This document shows, piece after piece, positions 1 through 8,249 of a stretch of DNA of 64,000 bases (position 1 is its first letter; every line of letters begins with the position of its first letter). The position numbers and the translations under genes were made by a program. Origin of the DNA: Bianquea renquensis (lineage in GTDB: Bacteria; Bacillota; Clostridia; Lachnospirales; Bianqueaceae); the NCBI RefSeq assembly GCF_014384895.1, contig NZ_JACRSQ010000015.1:27318-91317 (forward strand), written 5' to 3'. Under the pieces are notes generated by a model. The model was not told the origin of the DNA. It made no database searches and saw only the letters and a list, made by a program, of their open reading frames with translations.

Positions 1-2
1 TG

Positions 3-320
3 GGTCAAGTAGCCAGTCAGACACTCCAGAGTTTATATTGTACCAATGAGGTCTGCGAAATGCCTGTATTTCGTCCTGTTATCGGTTTCGACAAGCAGGA
101 TATTGTCACAATTGCAAACAGCATTGATACCTATGAAACCTCCATCTTGCCCTATGAGGATTGCTGCACAATCTTTGTGGCGAAACATCCGGAGACCAAG
201 CCCAAGCTGGAGGCCATTCAAAAGAGTGAGTCTAGGCTTCCTGATATGGCGCAACAGATCGAGAAAGCGGTGGATGGCTGTGAGGTGATCACGGTGTATC
301 GGGGTGAGAGGATAGAATAA
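3..320 (+). CDS. thiI: tRNA 4-thiouridine synthetase ThiI, C-terminal part (gene starts before the window)
   Basis: The open frame enters from the left edge and ends with TAA at 318-320. It carries the C-terminal signature of ThiI: GQVASQTL near the start, then PVFRPVIGFDK and YETSILPYEDCCTIF. ThiI transfers sulfur from a cysteine desulfurase to tRNA U8 (and to ThiS for thiamine in some bacteria); the PP-loop domain makes the adenylated tRNA intermediate. About 105 residues are visible, so the PP-loop and THUMP domains lie upstream. No rhodanese-like extension follows, as is normal in Firmicutes. Usually thiI follows an IscS-like gene, which cannot be seen here. Confidence 0.93.
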   Translation, partial: GQVASQTLQSLYCTNEVCEMPVFRPVIGFDKQDIVTIANSIDTYETSILPYEDCCTIFVAKHPETKPKLEAIQKSESRLPDMAQQIEKAVDGCEVITVYRGERIE

Positions 321-366
321 AACGTTCGAATTATATTAAAATTTGAATTAAATTGGAGGCGAGCTA

Positions 367-1353
367 ATGAAGAAGGGGATTCGGTGGGGAATTCTGGGGC
401 CTGGCAAAATTGCCATAACCTTTGCGGAGGCAGTGAACTTGATTGGCGAGGATGTGATAGTCGCTGTGGCATCCCATGATGAGAGAAAAGCGGCAGCATT
501 TGCCGCTGAGCATCAGATTGCCCACGGGTATGGATCCTATGAGGAGCTGGTGAGCCGGGACGATATTGACGCTGTCTATGTCTCCAATCTACATATGATG
601 CATAGAGATGCGGCGCTTATGGCGATGAGGCATGGAAAAGCTGTGTTATGTGAAAAACCGATGGCGATCAACGCTGCCAGTGCAAGGGCTATGGCGAAGG
701 CGGCCGGGGAAAACCATGTTTTTCTCATGGAGGCCATGTGGTCTCGATTTCTGCCCGCGACGGTCAAAGCGTTAGAGTTGGCGGGGGCGGGGAGTGTGGG
801 AGATATTCGTGTGATTCGGGGGGCTTTTTCCTATGGCTCGTCTTTTGATCCCCATTCCAGAATATACGATCCGGCGCTTGCCGGCGGCGGTCTGCTGGAT
901 GTGGGGGTGTATGCGATTTCCTGTGCCGCCTCCTTTTTTGGGTTTGATCCGATCCAGATTTTGGGGGCGGCCGACATCGGAAACAGCGGTGTTGACGAGC
1001 AGGCGGCCATGATTCTGACATATGAGGATGGACAGATGGCGGTCTTGAATAGCGGTGTCAATGTGTCAATGCCGGGATGGATGGAGATTTATGGCCGGGA
1101 TGGATATCTGGAGATCCCGAGTTTTTGGGATGCACAGGTGGTGCGCCTTCATCGAAATGGAAAGGATGAGGTTGAGACATTTTCATTTCCCCATCGAAAT
1201 GGATTTGTATATGAGGTGGAGCACGCATCGCGGTGTATTCGAGAGGGACTGATGGAAAGTCCCATATGGCCCCTTTCGTCTACCATTGCGGTGGCGGCGA
1301 TTATGGATACGCTTCGCCGGTCGTGGGGTCTGCGGTACCCAGGAGAGGAATGA
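367..1353 (+). CDS. Gfo/Idh/MocA family NAD(P)-dependent oxidoreductase
   Basis: A 328-aa protein with an N-terminal Rossmann fold (WGILGPGKIA at residues 7-16) and the family motif CEKPMA near residue 97, where the lysine is catalytic in this family. The C-terminal alpha/beta domain has the GGGLLDVGVYAI stretch typical of the substrate-binding half. Members oxidise sugars, inositols or trans-dihydrodiols; the substrate cannot be read from sequence. The start is supported by ttggagg about 7 bases upstream. The gene ends at a bidirectional terminator shared with the convergent sugar cluster, and may belong functionally with it. Confidence 0.88.
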   Translation: MKKGIRWGILGPGKIAITFAEAVNLIGEDVIVAVASHDERKAAAFAAEHQIAHGYGSYEELVSRDDIDAVYVSNLHMMHRDAALMAMRHGKAVLCEKPMAINAASARAMAKAAGENHVFLMEAMWSRFLPATVKALELAGAGSVGDIRVIRGAFSYGSSFDPHSRIYDPALAGGGLLDVGVYAISCAASFFGFDPIQILGAADIGNSGVDEQAAMILTYEDGQMAVLNSGVNVSMPGWMEIYGRDGYLEIPSFWDAQVVRLHRNGKDEVETFSFPHRNGFVYEVEHASRCIREGLMESPIWPLSSTIAVAAIMDTLRRSWGLRYPGEE

Positions 1354-1364
1354 TGCTGGTAAGA

Positions 1365-1397
1365 AAAAACTAGCAGGCAACCGCCTGCTAGTTTTTT
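1365..1397. terminator. Bidirectional rho-independent terminator
   Basis: A perfect 9-bp stem (ctagcaggc / gcctgctag, 1370-1378 and 1383-1391) with a 4-base loop is flanked by six A on the left and six T on the right. It therefore works on both strands between the convergent genes ending at 1353 and 1407. Confidence 0.92.
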
Positions 1398-1406
1398 GAA
1401 GCTAGA

Positions 1407-2270
1407 TCAAAGCTCCGAGATGTACCGGCGAAGATTGGCAAGACCGATGGTGAGACCTTTGATGCAGTCTTCCATGCCTTCAAACTCGATGGCAACGTAC
1501 CCATCATATCCAGCCTGTTGTAATGCTTTAAGGCAATGGCGCACAGGAACATTGCCATGTCCGACGATGGCGCCCCGCAAGTAGGTGCCATTGCGGCTAC
1601 AGAAGAATCCATCGCCAGGATTCGGCTCCATAGGAGATTTAACATGAAAATCTTTCGCGTGGGCATAGAAGGCATAGGGCGCTACCCGGCCGACAGAGAT
1701 CGCAGGATTTTCGTCAGCGCAGAGGAAGTTTCCCATATCCACCAGAAGTCCAAAATTGGGATGGTCGACGGCGGTGACGAGCTTTTCAACCCGCTCGCTG
1801 TCTTGTACAAAGGTTCCATGGTTCTCTACCATGGTTTTTACGCCTTTTTCGGCGGCATACTCCGTTACCTGGCGGCACGCGCTGGCGATAATGGGAAGGA
1901 TGGAGTCAAAGCTCTTGTAAGCTCCCTTTGGATACCCGACTGTGGCATCATGGCGAACGCTGGTGGCGCCCAGCGCCACCGCCATATCGATCTCCCCTTT
2001 CACGCGCTGAATTTCATCGTCCAGATCCGCGCAATTCAAGAAATCAGCCCCGATAGTGTAGTTTGAGATGGGCATGGAGAGCCGCTGGCATTCTTCGCGG
2101 AGGCTCTTTGCGTACTCCATAGGGGAGGAGCCGTCATGTGGTGTGAGCCCGACAAATTCCACTGCGTCAAATCCCATTTCTTTTGCTTTCGCGATACAGG
2201 TCATCTGATTGTAGCGGCCGTCGCGAAAGGCCTGACTAAAGCTATAGCTGCTTGCGGCAATTTTCATCAC
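1407..2270 (-). CDS. Sugar phosphate isomerase/epimerase (AP-endonuclease-2-like TIM barrel)
   Basis: A 287-aa TIM-barrel protein of the xylose-isomerase-like superfamily. Family features are the N-terminal FDAVEFVG strand, the metal-site stretch VENHG near residue 150, LLVDMGN near 180, YAHAKDFH near 205 and YVAIEFEGMED near 255. Such proteins isomerise or epimerise sugars or inositol derivatives using a divalent metal. It is the last gene of a three-gene minus-strand operon (isomerase 3344-4192, dehydrogenase 2280-3341, this gene), with 9 bases between it and the dehydrogenase. An oxidoreductase working with two epimerase-type enzymes suggests a keto-sugar or inositol route; the substrate is unknown. 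Confidence 0.86.
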   Translation of the reverse strand: MMKIAASSYSFSQAFRDGRYNQMTCIAKAKEMGFDAVEFVGLTPHDGSSPMEYAKSLREECQRLSMPISNYTIGADFLNCADLDDEIQRVKGEIDMAVALGATSVRHDATVGYPKGAYKSFDSILPIIASACRQVTEYAAEKGVKTMVENHGTFVQDSERVEKLVTAVDHPNFGLLVDMGNFLCADENPAISVGRVAPYAFYAHAKDFHVKSPMEPNPGDGFFCSRNGTYLRGAIVGHGNVPVRHCLKALQQAGYDGYVAIEFEGMEDCIKGLTIGLANLRRYISEL

Positions 2271-2279
2271 TGTGGCCTC

Positions 2280-3341
2280 CTACAATAGAACTTCATGGCC
2301 GGTTCTGGCGGATTCATACACACCGTCCAGTATGGTCATGATGGTTACGCCGTCCTCCGCCGGGGATTTGCAAGGCGTGCCATTTATAATACAATCGACA
2401 TAGTGATCGATCTCATTGTTGAAGAGGCCGTCAAAGCTCAGCGCGGAGGAAGTATCAAGGCTGATATTGGTTAGATAATCGTTGGTCTCAGTATAGAATT
2501 CCACCTCAGGGTCCAATTTGACGCCGGCCTTGTCGCCAAACAGCTCAATGGTTCCCTGGTCGTTTTTGATATTCAAGGAGAAACTAGCCTCAATGGAGAG
2601 AACCGCGCCATTGTCGTAGCGTATCATAGCTGAGGCAAAGTCCTCTACATCGCAGATATCGTGGTTGCCCGATGAGATGGAGGTATAGCCCTTGGCACCT
2701 TTGATGTGGGGACGGTTGAACAGCTTCTGGTAGGTTACGCCGTAGATGGAGACCGGTTTGGGGTTTCCCATCAGGTAGCGGGTCAAGTCGATGACATGAA
2801 CTCCCAGGTCAATCAGCGGACCGCCGGCGGAGCGAGATTTATCGCCGAACCAGCCGCCGGGGTTTCCGTTGCGGCGAAGATAGGTGGCCTTGGCATAGTA
2901 GATATCGCCAATAAAATCTTTGTCAATGAAATCTTTGACAATGCGGCAGTCATTGCCATAGCGGCGAACAAATCCGATCATCAACAGTTTATGATTTCGC
3001 TTCGCAGCTTCCAACATTTCGCGAGCTTCGGCGGCGGAGGTTGCCATGGGCTTCTCGCACAGAACATGCTTGCCGGCGTTGAGGGCAGCGATGGTGCAGG
3101 GAGCGTGAGCGCTATTCCAGGTGCAGACGCTGACGGCATCCAATTCTTTTAATTTCAGCATTTCGTTGCAATCTGTGTAGGTGCGGGTGATTCCGTATTT
3201 AGCCGCCATTTTTTTTAACTGCGCTTCGTTGATATCACAGAAAGCATACAGCTCGACGTTGGGATTCTTTAGATATCCTTCAATGTGCATGGCGGAAATG
3301 CTGCCGGTTCCGATAATTCCAACTTTTAGCTTTTGTCCCAT
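2280..3341 (-). CDS. Gfo/Idh/MocA family oxidoreductase
   Basis: A 353-aa NAD(P)-dependent dehydrogenase. The Rossmann motif is GIIGTGSIS (residues 8-16) and the catalytic-lysine motif is CEKPMATS near residue 95. The C-terminal domain contains GGPLIDLGVHVIDLTRYLMG, a pattern of the inositol 2-dehydrogenase/sugar dehydrogenase branch. It lies between two TIM-barrel isomerases, two bases downstream of the first, so the three are co-translated. Only about 30% of the window's other Gfo-type protein (367-1353) looks alike by eye, so they are not a recent duplication. Confidence 0.88.
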   Translation of the reverse strand: MGQKLKVGIIGTGSISAMHIEGYLKNPNVELYAFCDINEAQLKKMAAKYGITRTYTDCNEMLKLKELDAVSVCTWNSAHAPCTIAALNAGKHVLCEKPMATSAAEAREMLEAAKRNHKLLMIGFVRRYGNDCRIVKDFIDKDFIGDIYYAKATYLRRNGNPGGWFGDKSRSAGGPLIDLGVHVIDLTRYLMGNPKPVSIYGVTYQKLFNRPHIKGAKGYTSISSGNHDICDVEDFASAMIRYDNGAVLSIEASFSLNIKNDQGTIELFGDKAGVKLDPEVEFYTETNDYLTNISLDTSSALSFDGLFNNEIDHYVDCIINGTPCKSPAEDGVTIMTILDGVYESARTGHEVLL

Positions 3342-3343
3342 GA

Positions 3344-4192
3344 TTATTCTCCTTTAATTTTATCCTGCAAGAATGTTACAGCTTTTGCGATATCCGTCTC
3401 CGGATCATCTCCCACTTCGCGCTCGATTGTAAGGAAACCGCGGTAGCCAATGTCGTCCAACGCCTTCAGGTAATTTGGAAAGTCCACGTCGCCCTCGCCC
3501 AGCGGAAGCTCGATAAAGGCTCTCCCCGCTTGAATTTCGTCTTCAATGATCCCGTAGATGATCTCAGGGTCGCGGACGAGAAGCCGGCGTCCGTCTTTTG
3601 CGTGGGTATGCACAATGTAGTCCTTTAAGGTGTAGACAGCGGCGACAGGGTCGTCCCCTGTAACCATCACCAGATTCGCTGGGTCCAGATTGACAGCGAC
3701 GCCGGTGGAATGAAGACCGTCCAGGAAGCCCTTCAAGGTAGCAGCAGTCTCTGGGCCCGTCTCTATGGCAAAATGTGCATCCATCTGGTCGGCATATTCT
3801 GCCAGCTTGCCACAGGCATCCTGCATGATTTGATATCTGGGATGGCACGAATCCGTGGGCACAACGCCGATATGCGTCGTAACCACGTCCGTTTCCAACT
3901 CCTTTGCCAGGTCTAAGACGCGTTTGGATTTTTCGATGAGATCAGGGTTTTTGTCCGGATCGCCAAATCCATGGCCAAAATCTCCACATAGTGCTGAAAT
4001 CTTGAGTCCATGAGACTTTACCATATCCAAAAATTCGCCACGCTTTGAGCCGACTAATTTCTCAGGTGAAAGCTCTCCGTATGTAGAATAGACCTGAATT
4101 CCGCTGGCTCCTACTTTAGCGGCCTTACCTAAGGCTGTTGGAACATCGGTGCGAAAAGAATCCAACATGACGCCGATCGGAAAAGAATACAT
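3344..4192 (-). CDS. Sugar phosphate isomerase/epimerase (TIM barrel)
   Basis: A 282-aa xylose-isomerase-like TIM-barrel protein: VTTHIGVVP near residue 105, FAIETGPETA near 142, VNLDPANLVM near 167, VHTHAKDGRR near 195 and the acidic IELPLGEGDVDF near 222. The His/Glu/Asp pattern fits the metal site of the superfamily. It is the first gene of the minus-strand operon, with a strong site (taggagg) seven bases before the ATG. The divergent AraC-type gene at 4369 is the likely regulator. It is a different subfamily from the isomerase at 1407-2270. Confidence 0.86.
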   Translation of the reverse strand: MYSFPIGVMLDSFRTDVPTALGKAAKVGASGIQVYSTYGELSPEKLVGSKRGEFLDMVKSHGLKISALCGDFGHGFGDPDKNPDLIEKSKRVLDLAKELETDVVTTHIGVVPTDSCHPRYQIMQDACGKLAEYADQMDAHFAIETGPETAATLKGFLDGLHSTGVAVNLDPANLVMVTGDDPVAAVYTLKDYIVHTHAKDGRRLLVRDPEIIYGIIEDEIQAGRAFIELPLGEGDVDFPNYLKALDDIGYRGFLTIEREVGDDPETDIAKAVTFLQDKIKGE

Positions 4193-4271
4193 ACAATAAC
4201 CTCCTACATTATATTTTGACTTTCATTTGACGCATACTTGCTAAACAAGCCGTTGCTTGGACAACAGTGAC

Positions 4272-4301
4272 TTGACGTATGATTCTATTTTATTATATAA
4301 T
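4272..4301 (+). promoter_or_regulatory. Sigma-A-type promoter for the AraC regulator
   Basis: TTGACG (4272-4277), an 18-bp spacer, then a perfect TATAAT (4296-4301). The expected start lies about 60 bases before the GTG start at 4369. The opposite strand must carry the promoter of the sugar cluster in the same 176-bp gap, but no convincing pair was seen there. Confidence 0.7.
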
Positions 4302-4368
4302 AGTGAAATAAGAAGTAAAGGAAATATGTTGCCTCTTTTTAACACGATATTGCTCAGGAGGTTTTTAG

Positions 4369-5193
4369 GTGAGGGAAAGTCTATATGAGTTTCACAACCA
4401 TAAAGATCCGAAATTTCCTATTATTTTTCACAGCGACACCGTACAACTCCATGGGAACCGGGCTGTAATGCATTGGCATGAAAGCATGGAGATTCTCTAT
4501 TTTTTTCACGGACGTGCCATCGTCACATCGGATCTGGAGCAGATGGAGATGCAGGAGGGGGACTTGGCGGTTATCAACTCTAGCAATCTCCATGAAATCA
4601 CAGCGATTACCGCCTCTTCACACTATTTCTGTCTGATACCTGATAAAAGCTTCTGTGAAGAGCTGGGATTTTATATTGATGAGCAGCTACTTCAGAGCAA
4701 AATCTATGATCCGGCGCTGCGGAGCTATTTCATTTCTATAGCCAAAGAATACGAGAGGAAAGCCCCGTATTATAAGGCAGCGGTCAAGGTTAAGGTTGGG
4801 GAGTTGCTCGTGTATTTATACCGCCACTATGTGGTGTCAGAAGAGTTGCTGGCGAAATCGGCGGAAAACTATAGAAAACTGATGATGGTTAAGGAGGCGA
4901 CCGCCTACATTCGCGGACACTTTGCGGACACGTTGGCAATCGAAGAGATTTGTGAAAGAGTCGGTTTCAGTAAATTCTACTTTTGTAGGGCGTTTAAAGA
5001 GGTGACAGGGCGGACGGCGGTGGACTATATCAATTATCTCCGCTGCAGCAATGCGAGAAAATTGCTGACGTCAGGCTACAATGTCAGTGAAAGTGCAGAA
5101 CAGAGCGGCTTTGGGAATCTGTCGTATTTCTCAAAGGTATACAAGAAATATATGGGTCAGCTTCCGTCCAGGGAGAAAAAAGGTCAAGAATAG
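4369..5193 (+). CDS. AraC family transcriptional regulator
   Basis: A 274-aa protein with an N-terminal cupin sensor domain (about residues 15-120; MHWHESMEILYFFHG is the typical first strand pair) and a C-terminal double helix-turn-helix (about 175-270; YLRCSNARKLLTSG and GFGNLSYFSKVYKKYMG are diagnostic). The start is a GTG preceded by caggagg. It is divergent from the sugar isomerase/dehydrogenase operon, the usual place for its activator. A two-component system starts three bases after its stop, so the regulators may share a transcript. Confidence 0.9.
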   Translation: MRESLYEFHNHKDPKFPIIFHSDTVQLHGNRAVMHWHESMEILYFFHGRAIVTSDLEQMEMQEGDLAVINSSNLHEITAITASSHYFCLIPDKSFCEELGFYIDEQLLQSKIYDPALRSYFISIAKEYERKAPYYKAAVKVKVGELLVYLYRHYVVSEELLAKSAENYRKLMMVKEATAYIRGHFADTLAIEEICERVGFSKFYFCRAFKEVTGRTAVDYINYLRCSNARKLLTSGYNVSESAEQSGFGNLSYFSKVYKKYMGQLPSREKKGQE

Positions 5194-5196
5194 GAG

Positions 5197-5880
5197 ATGA
5201 AGAGAGTGTTTCATATTTTAATTGCGGAGGACGATCACAGCTTGCGAACTCTGATGAGAGCATATCTTGAGCAGGAAGGATATAAGGTATATCTGGCGGC
5301 GGACGGCAGAGAGGCGCTAACCATCTTAGAGAATACGCATATTGACTTGGCTATATGTGATCTGATGATGCCTTTTCTTGACGGCTTTCAACTGACGGAG
5401 CAGCTGCGGCAAGCCAATTTTACACTGCCGATTTTGGTTGTGACGGCGAGGGAAGGGCTGGAGGATAAGAAACGGGCCTTTGCCCTGGGAACGGATGATT
5501 ATATGGTAAAGCCAGTTGACATGAATGAAATGATCTGGCGGGTTGGAGCCTTGTTGCGCCGAGCCCAGATTGTCAATGAGCATAAGCTTACGATTGGAAA
5601 TGTTGTTTTGGACTACGATGCTTTGACAGTCACATCTGAGAAGGAAACACTGGAGTTGCCGCGGAAAGAGTTTTATTTACTATATAAATTGCTGAGCTAT
5701 CCTAAAAAGATTTTTACCCGGCAACAGCTGATGGATGAGATATGGGGGATGGATGCAAAGACCGATGAGCGGACTGTGGACGTCCATATCAAGCGCCTAC
5801 GGGAGAAGCTGGGGGACTTGGAGGAGTTTAAAATTATAACCGTCCGCGGTCTTGGCTACAAAGCGGAGCGATATGTATGA
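5197..5880 (+). CDS. OmpR/PhoB family response regulator
   Basis: A 227-aa protein: receiver domain with acidic pair EDD at 11-13, phosphorylation site Asp55 in CDLMMPFLDG and conserved lysine in MVKPVD; then a winged-helix domain (about 125-225) with RTVDVHIKRLREKL and the C-terminal RGLGYKAE. The ATG at 5197 sits right against its aggag; an in-frame GTG at 5206 has better spacing and may be the true start, giving a protein beginning at residue 4. It overlaps the kinase gene by four bases (ATGA), so both are translationally coupled. Confidence 0.93.
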   Translation: MKRVFHILIAEDDHSLRTLMRAYLEQEGYKVYLAADGREALTILENTHIDLAICDLMMPFLDGFQLTEQLRQANFTLPILVVTAREGLEDKKRAFALGTDDYMVKPVDMNEMIWRVGALLRRAQIVNEHKLTIGNVVLDYDALTVTSEKETLELPRKEFYLLYKLLSYPKKIFTRQQLMDEIWGMDAKTDERTVDVHIKRLREKLGDLEEFKIITVRGLGYKAERYV

Positions 5881-7217
5881 AAATGCGGCTGTCTATTCAT
5901 TCCATCCGCGTGAAATTCGTCTTGATTTTTATGGGAATTTTTCTGATTGCGTCACTGCTCTCCTTTTATATTATGATCCACTTTGCCTTTGGCGTGATTT
6001 TGACAAGCCTGAAGCCACAGATGATTCAGACGAGCAGCGCGATATTGGAATTGGATCAGAAGACGGATCTTTCCGTCGAGGAGATCGCGCGGCTTCAATC
6101 GAATTCCATGTATGAAATCATGGTCTATCGCGACATGAAAGAACTCCCCTACCGGCTGAAGACAAGCCAGATAGAGGCTCTTCTCAAGGGAGAAAAAGTG
6201 TTTATCAAAGGATCGGTCCGAAATCTATTTCCAGCGGTTTTGATCCAGGGTGACGGTTACTATATTGAGGTGCGCCTTCACTCCCGCTTGGGAAATGTCA
6301 CGATCTTTCGGTATACCGTCATCGTGGCGCTGATTATCTGTACAAGTATCGGTGGGTTATTGGTTCTGTTTGCAGTGCGTCAGATTACGAAACCGGTGAA
6401 GAGGCTTACAAAAGCGGCCCAGGAAGTGGCGAAAGGAAACTTTGACGTTCAGGTTGACTATGACAGTGCAGACGAAATAGGCGTTCTTACGCGAAATTTC
6501 AATCGGATGGTTCGGGAGCTACGGAATATGGAGCATTTGCGCAAGGATTTTCTGAGCAATGTCTCTCATGAGTTTAAAACGCCGATAGCATCCATTCAGG
6601 GATTTGCCAATCTGTTAAAAGATTCTACGCTTCCGCCGGAACGGTTCGATGAATATACGGATATCATCATATCCGAATCGGATCGGCTGAGTAAGCTGAC
6701 CTCCAATGTATTAAAACTGTCCCGCTTAGAAAATCAAGATATCGTCTCGGTAAAGCAGGAATTCTCTGTTGATGAGCAGATTCGCCGTGTTTTGCTGCTT
6801 TTAGAGCAGAAGTGGACGGAAAAGGAATTGGAGCTAGACTTGCGGTTGGAACCTGTGCGATGGGTTGGGAATGAGGAGATGCTGGAACAGGTTTGGATCA
6901 ATTTAATCGGGAATGCGATTAAGTTTTCAGACCCAGGGGGGTATCTTAAAATTCAGCTTTACAGAAAGAATTTTATTGTGGTCGCGGAGATCGAAGATCA
7001 CGGCATCGGGATGGATGCGGAGGTGCAGGAGCGTATTTTCGACAAATTTTATCAGGGAGATTCCTCCCATTCGAAAGAGGGAAGCGGATTGGGGTTGGCC
7101 ATCGTCAAACGGATTCTGGAATTGTGCAAGGGTGAAATCGCTTGTAAAAGCGAACCTGGCGTGGGAACACGCTTTACAATTTGGCTTCCGGATATAGGAG
7201 CCTCCCATGATGATTGA
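5877..7217 (+). CDS. Sensor histidine kinase (HAMP, HisKA, HATPase)
   Basis: A 446-aa membrane kinase: transmembrane helix about 13-38, an extracytoplasmic loop of roughly 105 residues, a second helix about 145-168, HAMP about 166-218, HisKA with phospho-acceptor His231 (SNVSHEFKTP), and an ATPase domain with N box (NLIGNAIKF), G1 (DHGIGM) and G2 (GSGLGLAIVK). The partner is the overlapping response regulator upstream. The signal is unknown. The gene ends at a terminator just before the cotJ operon. Confidence 0.93.
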   Translation: MKMRLSIHSIRVKFVLIFMGIFLIASLLSFYIMIHFAFGVILTSLKPQMIQTSSAILELDQKTDLSVEEIARLQSNSMYEIMVYRDMKELPYRLKTSQIEALLKGEKVFIKGSVRNLFPAVLIQGDGYYIEVRLHSRLGNVTIFRYTVIVALIICTSIGGLLVLFAVRQITKPVKRLTKAAQEVAKGNFDVQVDYDSADEIGVLTRNFNRMVRELRNMEHLRKDFLSNVSHEFKTPIASIQGFANLLKDSTLPPERFDEYTDIIISESDRLSKLTSNVLKLSRLENQDIVSVKQEFSVDEQIRRVLLLLEQKWTEKELELDLRLEPVRWVGNEEMLEQVWINLIGNAIKFSDPGGYLKIQLYRKNFIVVAEIEDHGIGMDAEVQERIFDKFYQGDSSHSKEGSGLGLAIVKRILELCKGEIACKSEPGVGTRFTIWLPDIGASHDD

Positions 7218-7219
7218 AC

Positions 7220-7250
7220 GCTGTCGTAGTCTTATACGGCAGCTCTTTTT
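7220..7250 (+). terminator. Rho-independent terminator after the two-component genes
   Basis: A 9-bp stem with one G-U pair (7220-7228 with 7235-7243), six-base loop, then TCTTTTT. It separates the kinase from the cotJ operon. Confidence 0.85.
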
Positions 7251-7288
7251 GTATTTGAAAGTTTTCATTCACCCCCCCTGTTTTTTAT

Positions 7289-7317
7289 ACATATCCTGAT
7301 ACTGTACCGAATACAAT
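7289..7317 (+). promoter_or_regulatory. Candidate sigma-E promoter of the cotJ operon
   Basis: ACATATC (7289-7295), a 14-bp spacer and AATACAAT (7310-7317), which differs from the sigma-E -10 consensus CATACANT at one position. A start about 7 bases on would give a leader of roughly 20 bases to cotJA. In Bacillus subtilis cotJ is transcribed by sigma-E in the mother cell; that part is knowledge, the match here is by eye. Confidence 0.5.
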
Positions 7318-7343
7318 CCAGTTCTTTTAAGGAGGGACTCTAT

Positions 7344-7940
7344 ATGGAGAAACGAGAGTACGCAGGTGCGCGGAAAAGTTATTTGCGTCCTATTGGCAAT
7401 CAGGCCGCGTGTTCTGATAATCGATCCTATGACCAGATGCATAAGCAGATCCAACAGGCGATGGAGCGGACCCAGAGCGTCTTGGCGGATATTACGCATG
7501 GGTCAGACAATGAGCAGCAGGGATGTGGCTGTGGACAGCGCCCGGAGCCGAGGACCTGCGGCTGTGGACAGCGCCCGGAGCCGAGGACCTGCGGCTGTGG
7601 ACAGCGCCCGGAGCCGAGGACCTGTGGCTGTGGACAGCGCCCGGAGCCGAGAGCCTGTGGCTGCGGACAGCGCCCGGAACCGAGGACAGTCGATTGTGGA
7701 TCATGTGTGCAAAGACCGGAAGCGGCCTGTGGTTGCCAAAAAGCCGATTGCAGTTCAGCAGCTGAAAATGGGGGATGCAATCCTGTTAATCTGTGTGAAA
7801 ATGTGCCACTGGTTACAGCATATATCCCGCCTCAGCCGTACACGGGCCTAGTTTCGCCGGAAACTGCGCTTGCTAGAGGAAGTTCTTTTACCAACCTCTA
7901 TTGGCCCTGGGGTCCGGGACAAAAATATGATGCGAGATAG
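7344..7940 (+). CDS. cotJA: Spore coat protein CotJA with cysteine-rich repeat extension
   Basis: A 198-aa protein, more than twice the usual CotJA length. The last 50 residues are the CotJA domain (PLVTAYIPPQPY, then SPETALARGSSFTNLYWPW). Before it lie five tandem 11-residue repeats CGCGQRPEPRT (one has A in place of T), then further Cys-rich sequence and a helical N-terminus. CotJA is an inner coat component needed to place CotJC in the coat. The start has aaggaggg upstream. It is the first gene of cotJA-cotJB-cotJC, 12 bases before cotJB. Fourteen or more cysteines in a coat protein suggest disulfide cross-linking or metal binding; that is inference. Confidence 0.85.
   Translation: MEKREYAGARKSYLRPIGNQAACSDNRSYDQMHKQIQQAMERTQSVLADITHGSDNEQQGCGCGQRPEPRTCGCGQRPEPRTCGCGQRPEPRTCGCGQRPEPRACGCGQRPEPRTVDCGSCVQRPEAACGCQKADCSSAAENGGCNPVNLCENVPLVTAYIPPQPYTGLVSPETALARGSSFTNLYWPWGPGQKYDAR
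7524..7688 (+). repeat. Five tandem 33-bp coding repeats in cotJA
   Basis: Five head-to-tail 33-bp units, nearly identical at DNA level, each encoding CGCGQRPEPR plus T or A. The low divergence suggests recent expansion by slippage or unequal recombination, so copy number may vary between strains. Confidence 0.95.
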
Positions 7941-7952
7941 GAGGCGGCTTAG

Positions 7953-8243
7953 ATGATGTGCAATTGCAATAATATGAATTCCTGTAATCAAGAGCAGGAT
8001 TTGATGAAACAGATTCAGCAGATCAGCTTTTTGTTGGTTGATTTGAATCTGTACCTTGACAACCACCCAGATTGCCGGCAGGCGCTTGAAGATTATAATA
8101 TTTTAGTCGAGGCGATGGACGAATTGAGAAAAGTATATACGCAGAAATATGGCCCGATTATGAATTTTGGTACAGCGAAAAGCGACTGTCCCTGGCAGTG
8201 GGTGGATGACCAGCCGTGGCCCTGGGAAAATAAGAGGAGGTAG
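7953..8243 (+). CDS. cotJB: Spore coat protein CotJB
   Basis: A 96-aa protein with the CotJB core: LMKQIQQISFLLVDLNLYLDNHPDC, then ALEDYN and YGPIMNFG, ending in a Trp-rich CPWQWVDDQPWPW segment. It is the middle gene of the cotJ operon, with taggagg 9 bases before the ATG, and ends 6 bases before cotJC. CotJB works with CotJA and CotJC in the inner spore coat; its biochemical role is not known. Confidence 0.93.
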   Translation: MMCNCNNMNSCNQEQDLMKQIQQISFLLVDLNLYLDNHPDCRQALEDYNILVEAMDELRKVYTQKYGPIMNFGTAKSDCPWQWVDDQPWPWENKRR

Positions 8244-8249
8244 CCGTCC

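Noticed and set aside
7524..7688. Tandem 33-bp repeats considered as a CRISPR array
   Set aside because: The units are directly adjacent with no spacers and are in frame within cotJA.
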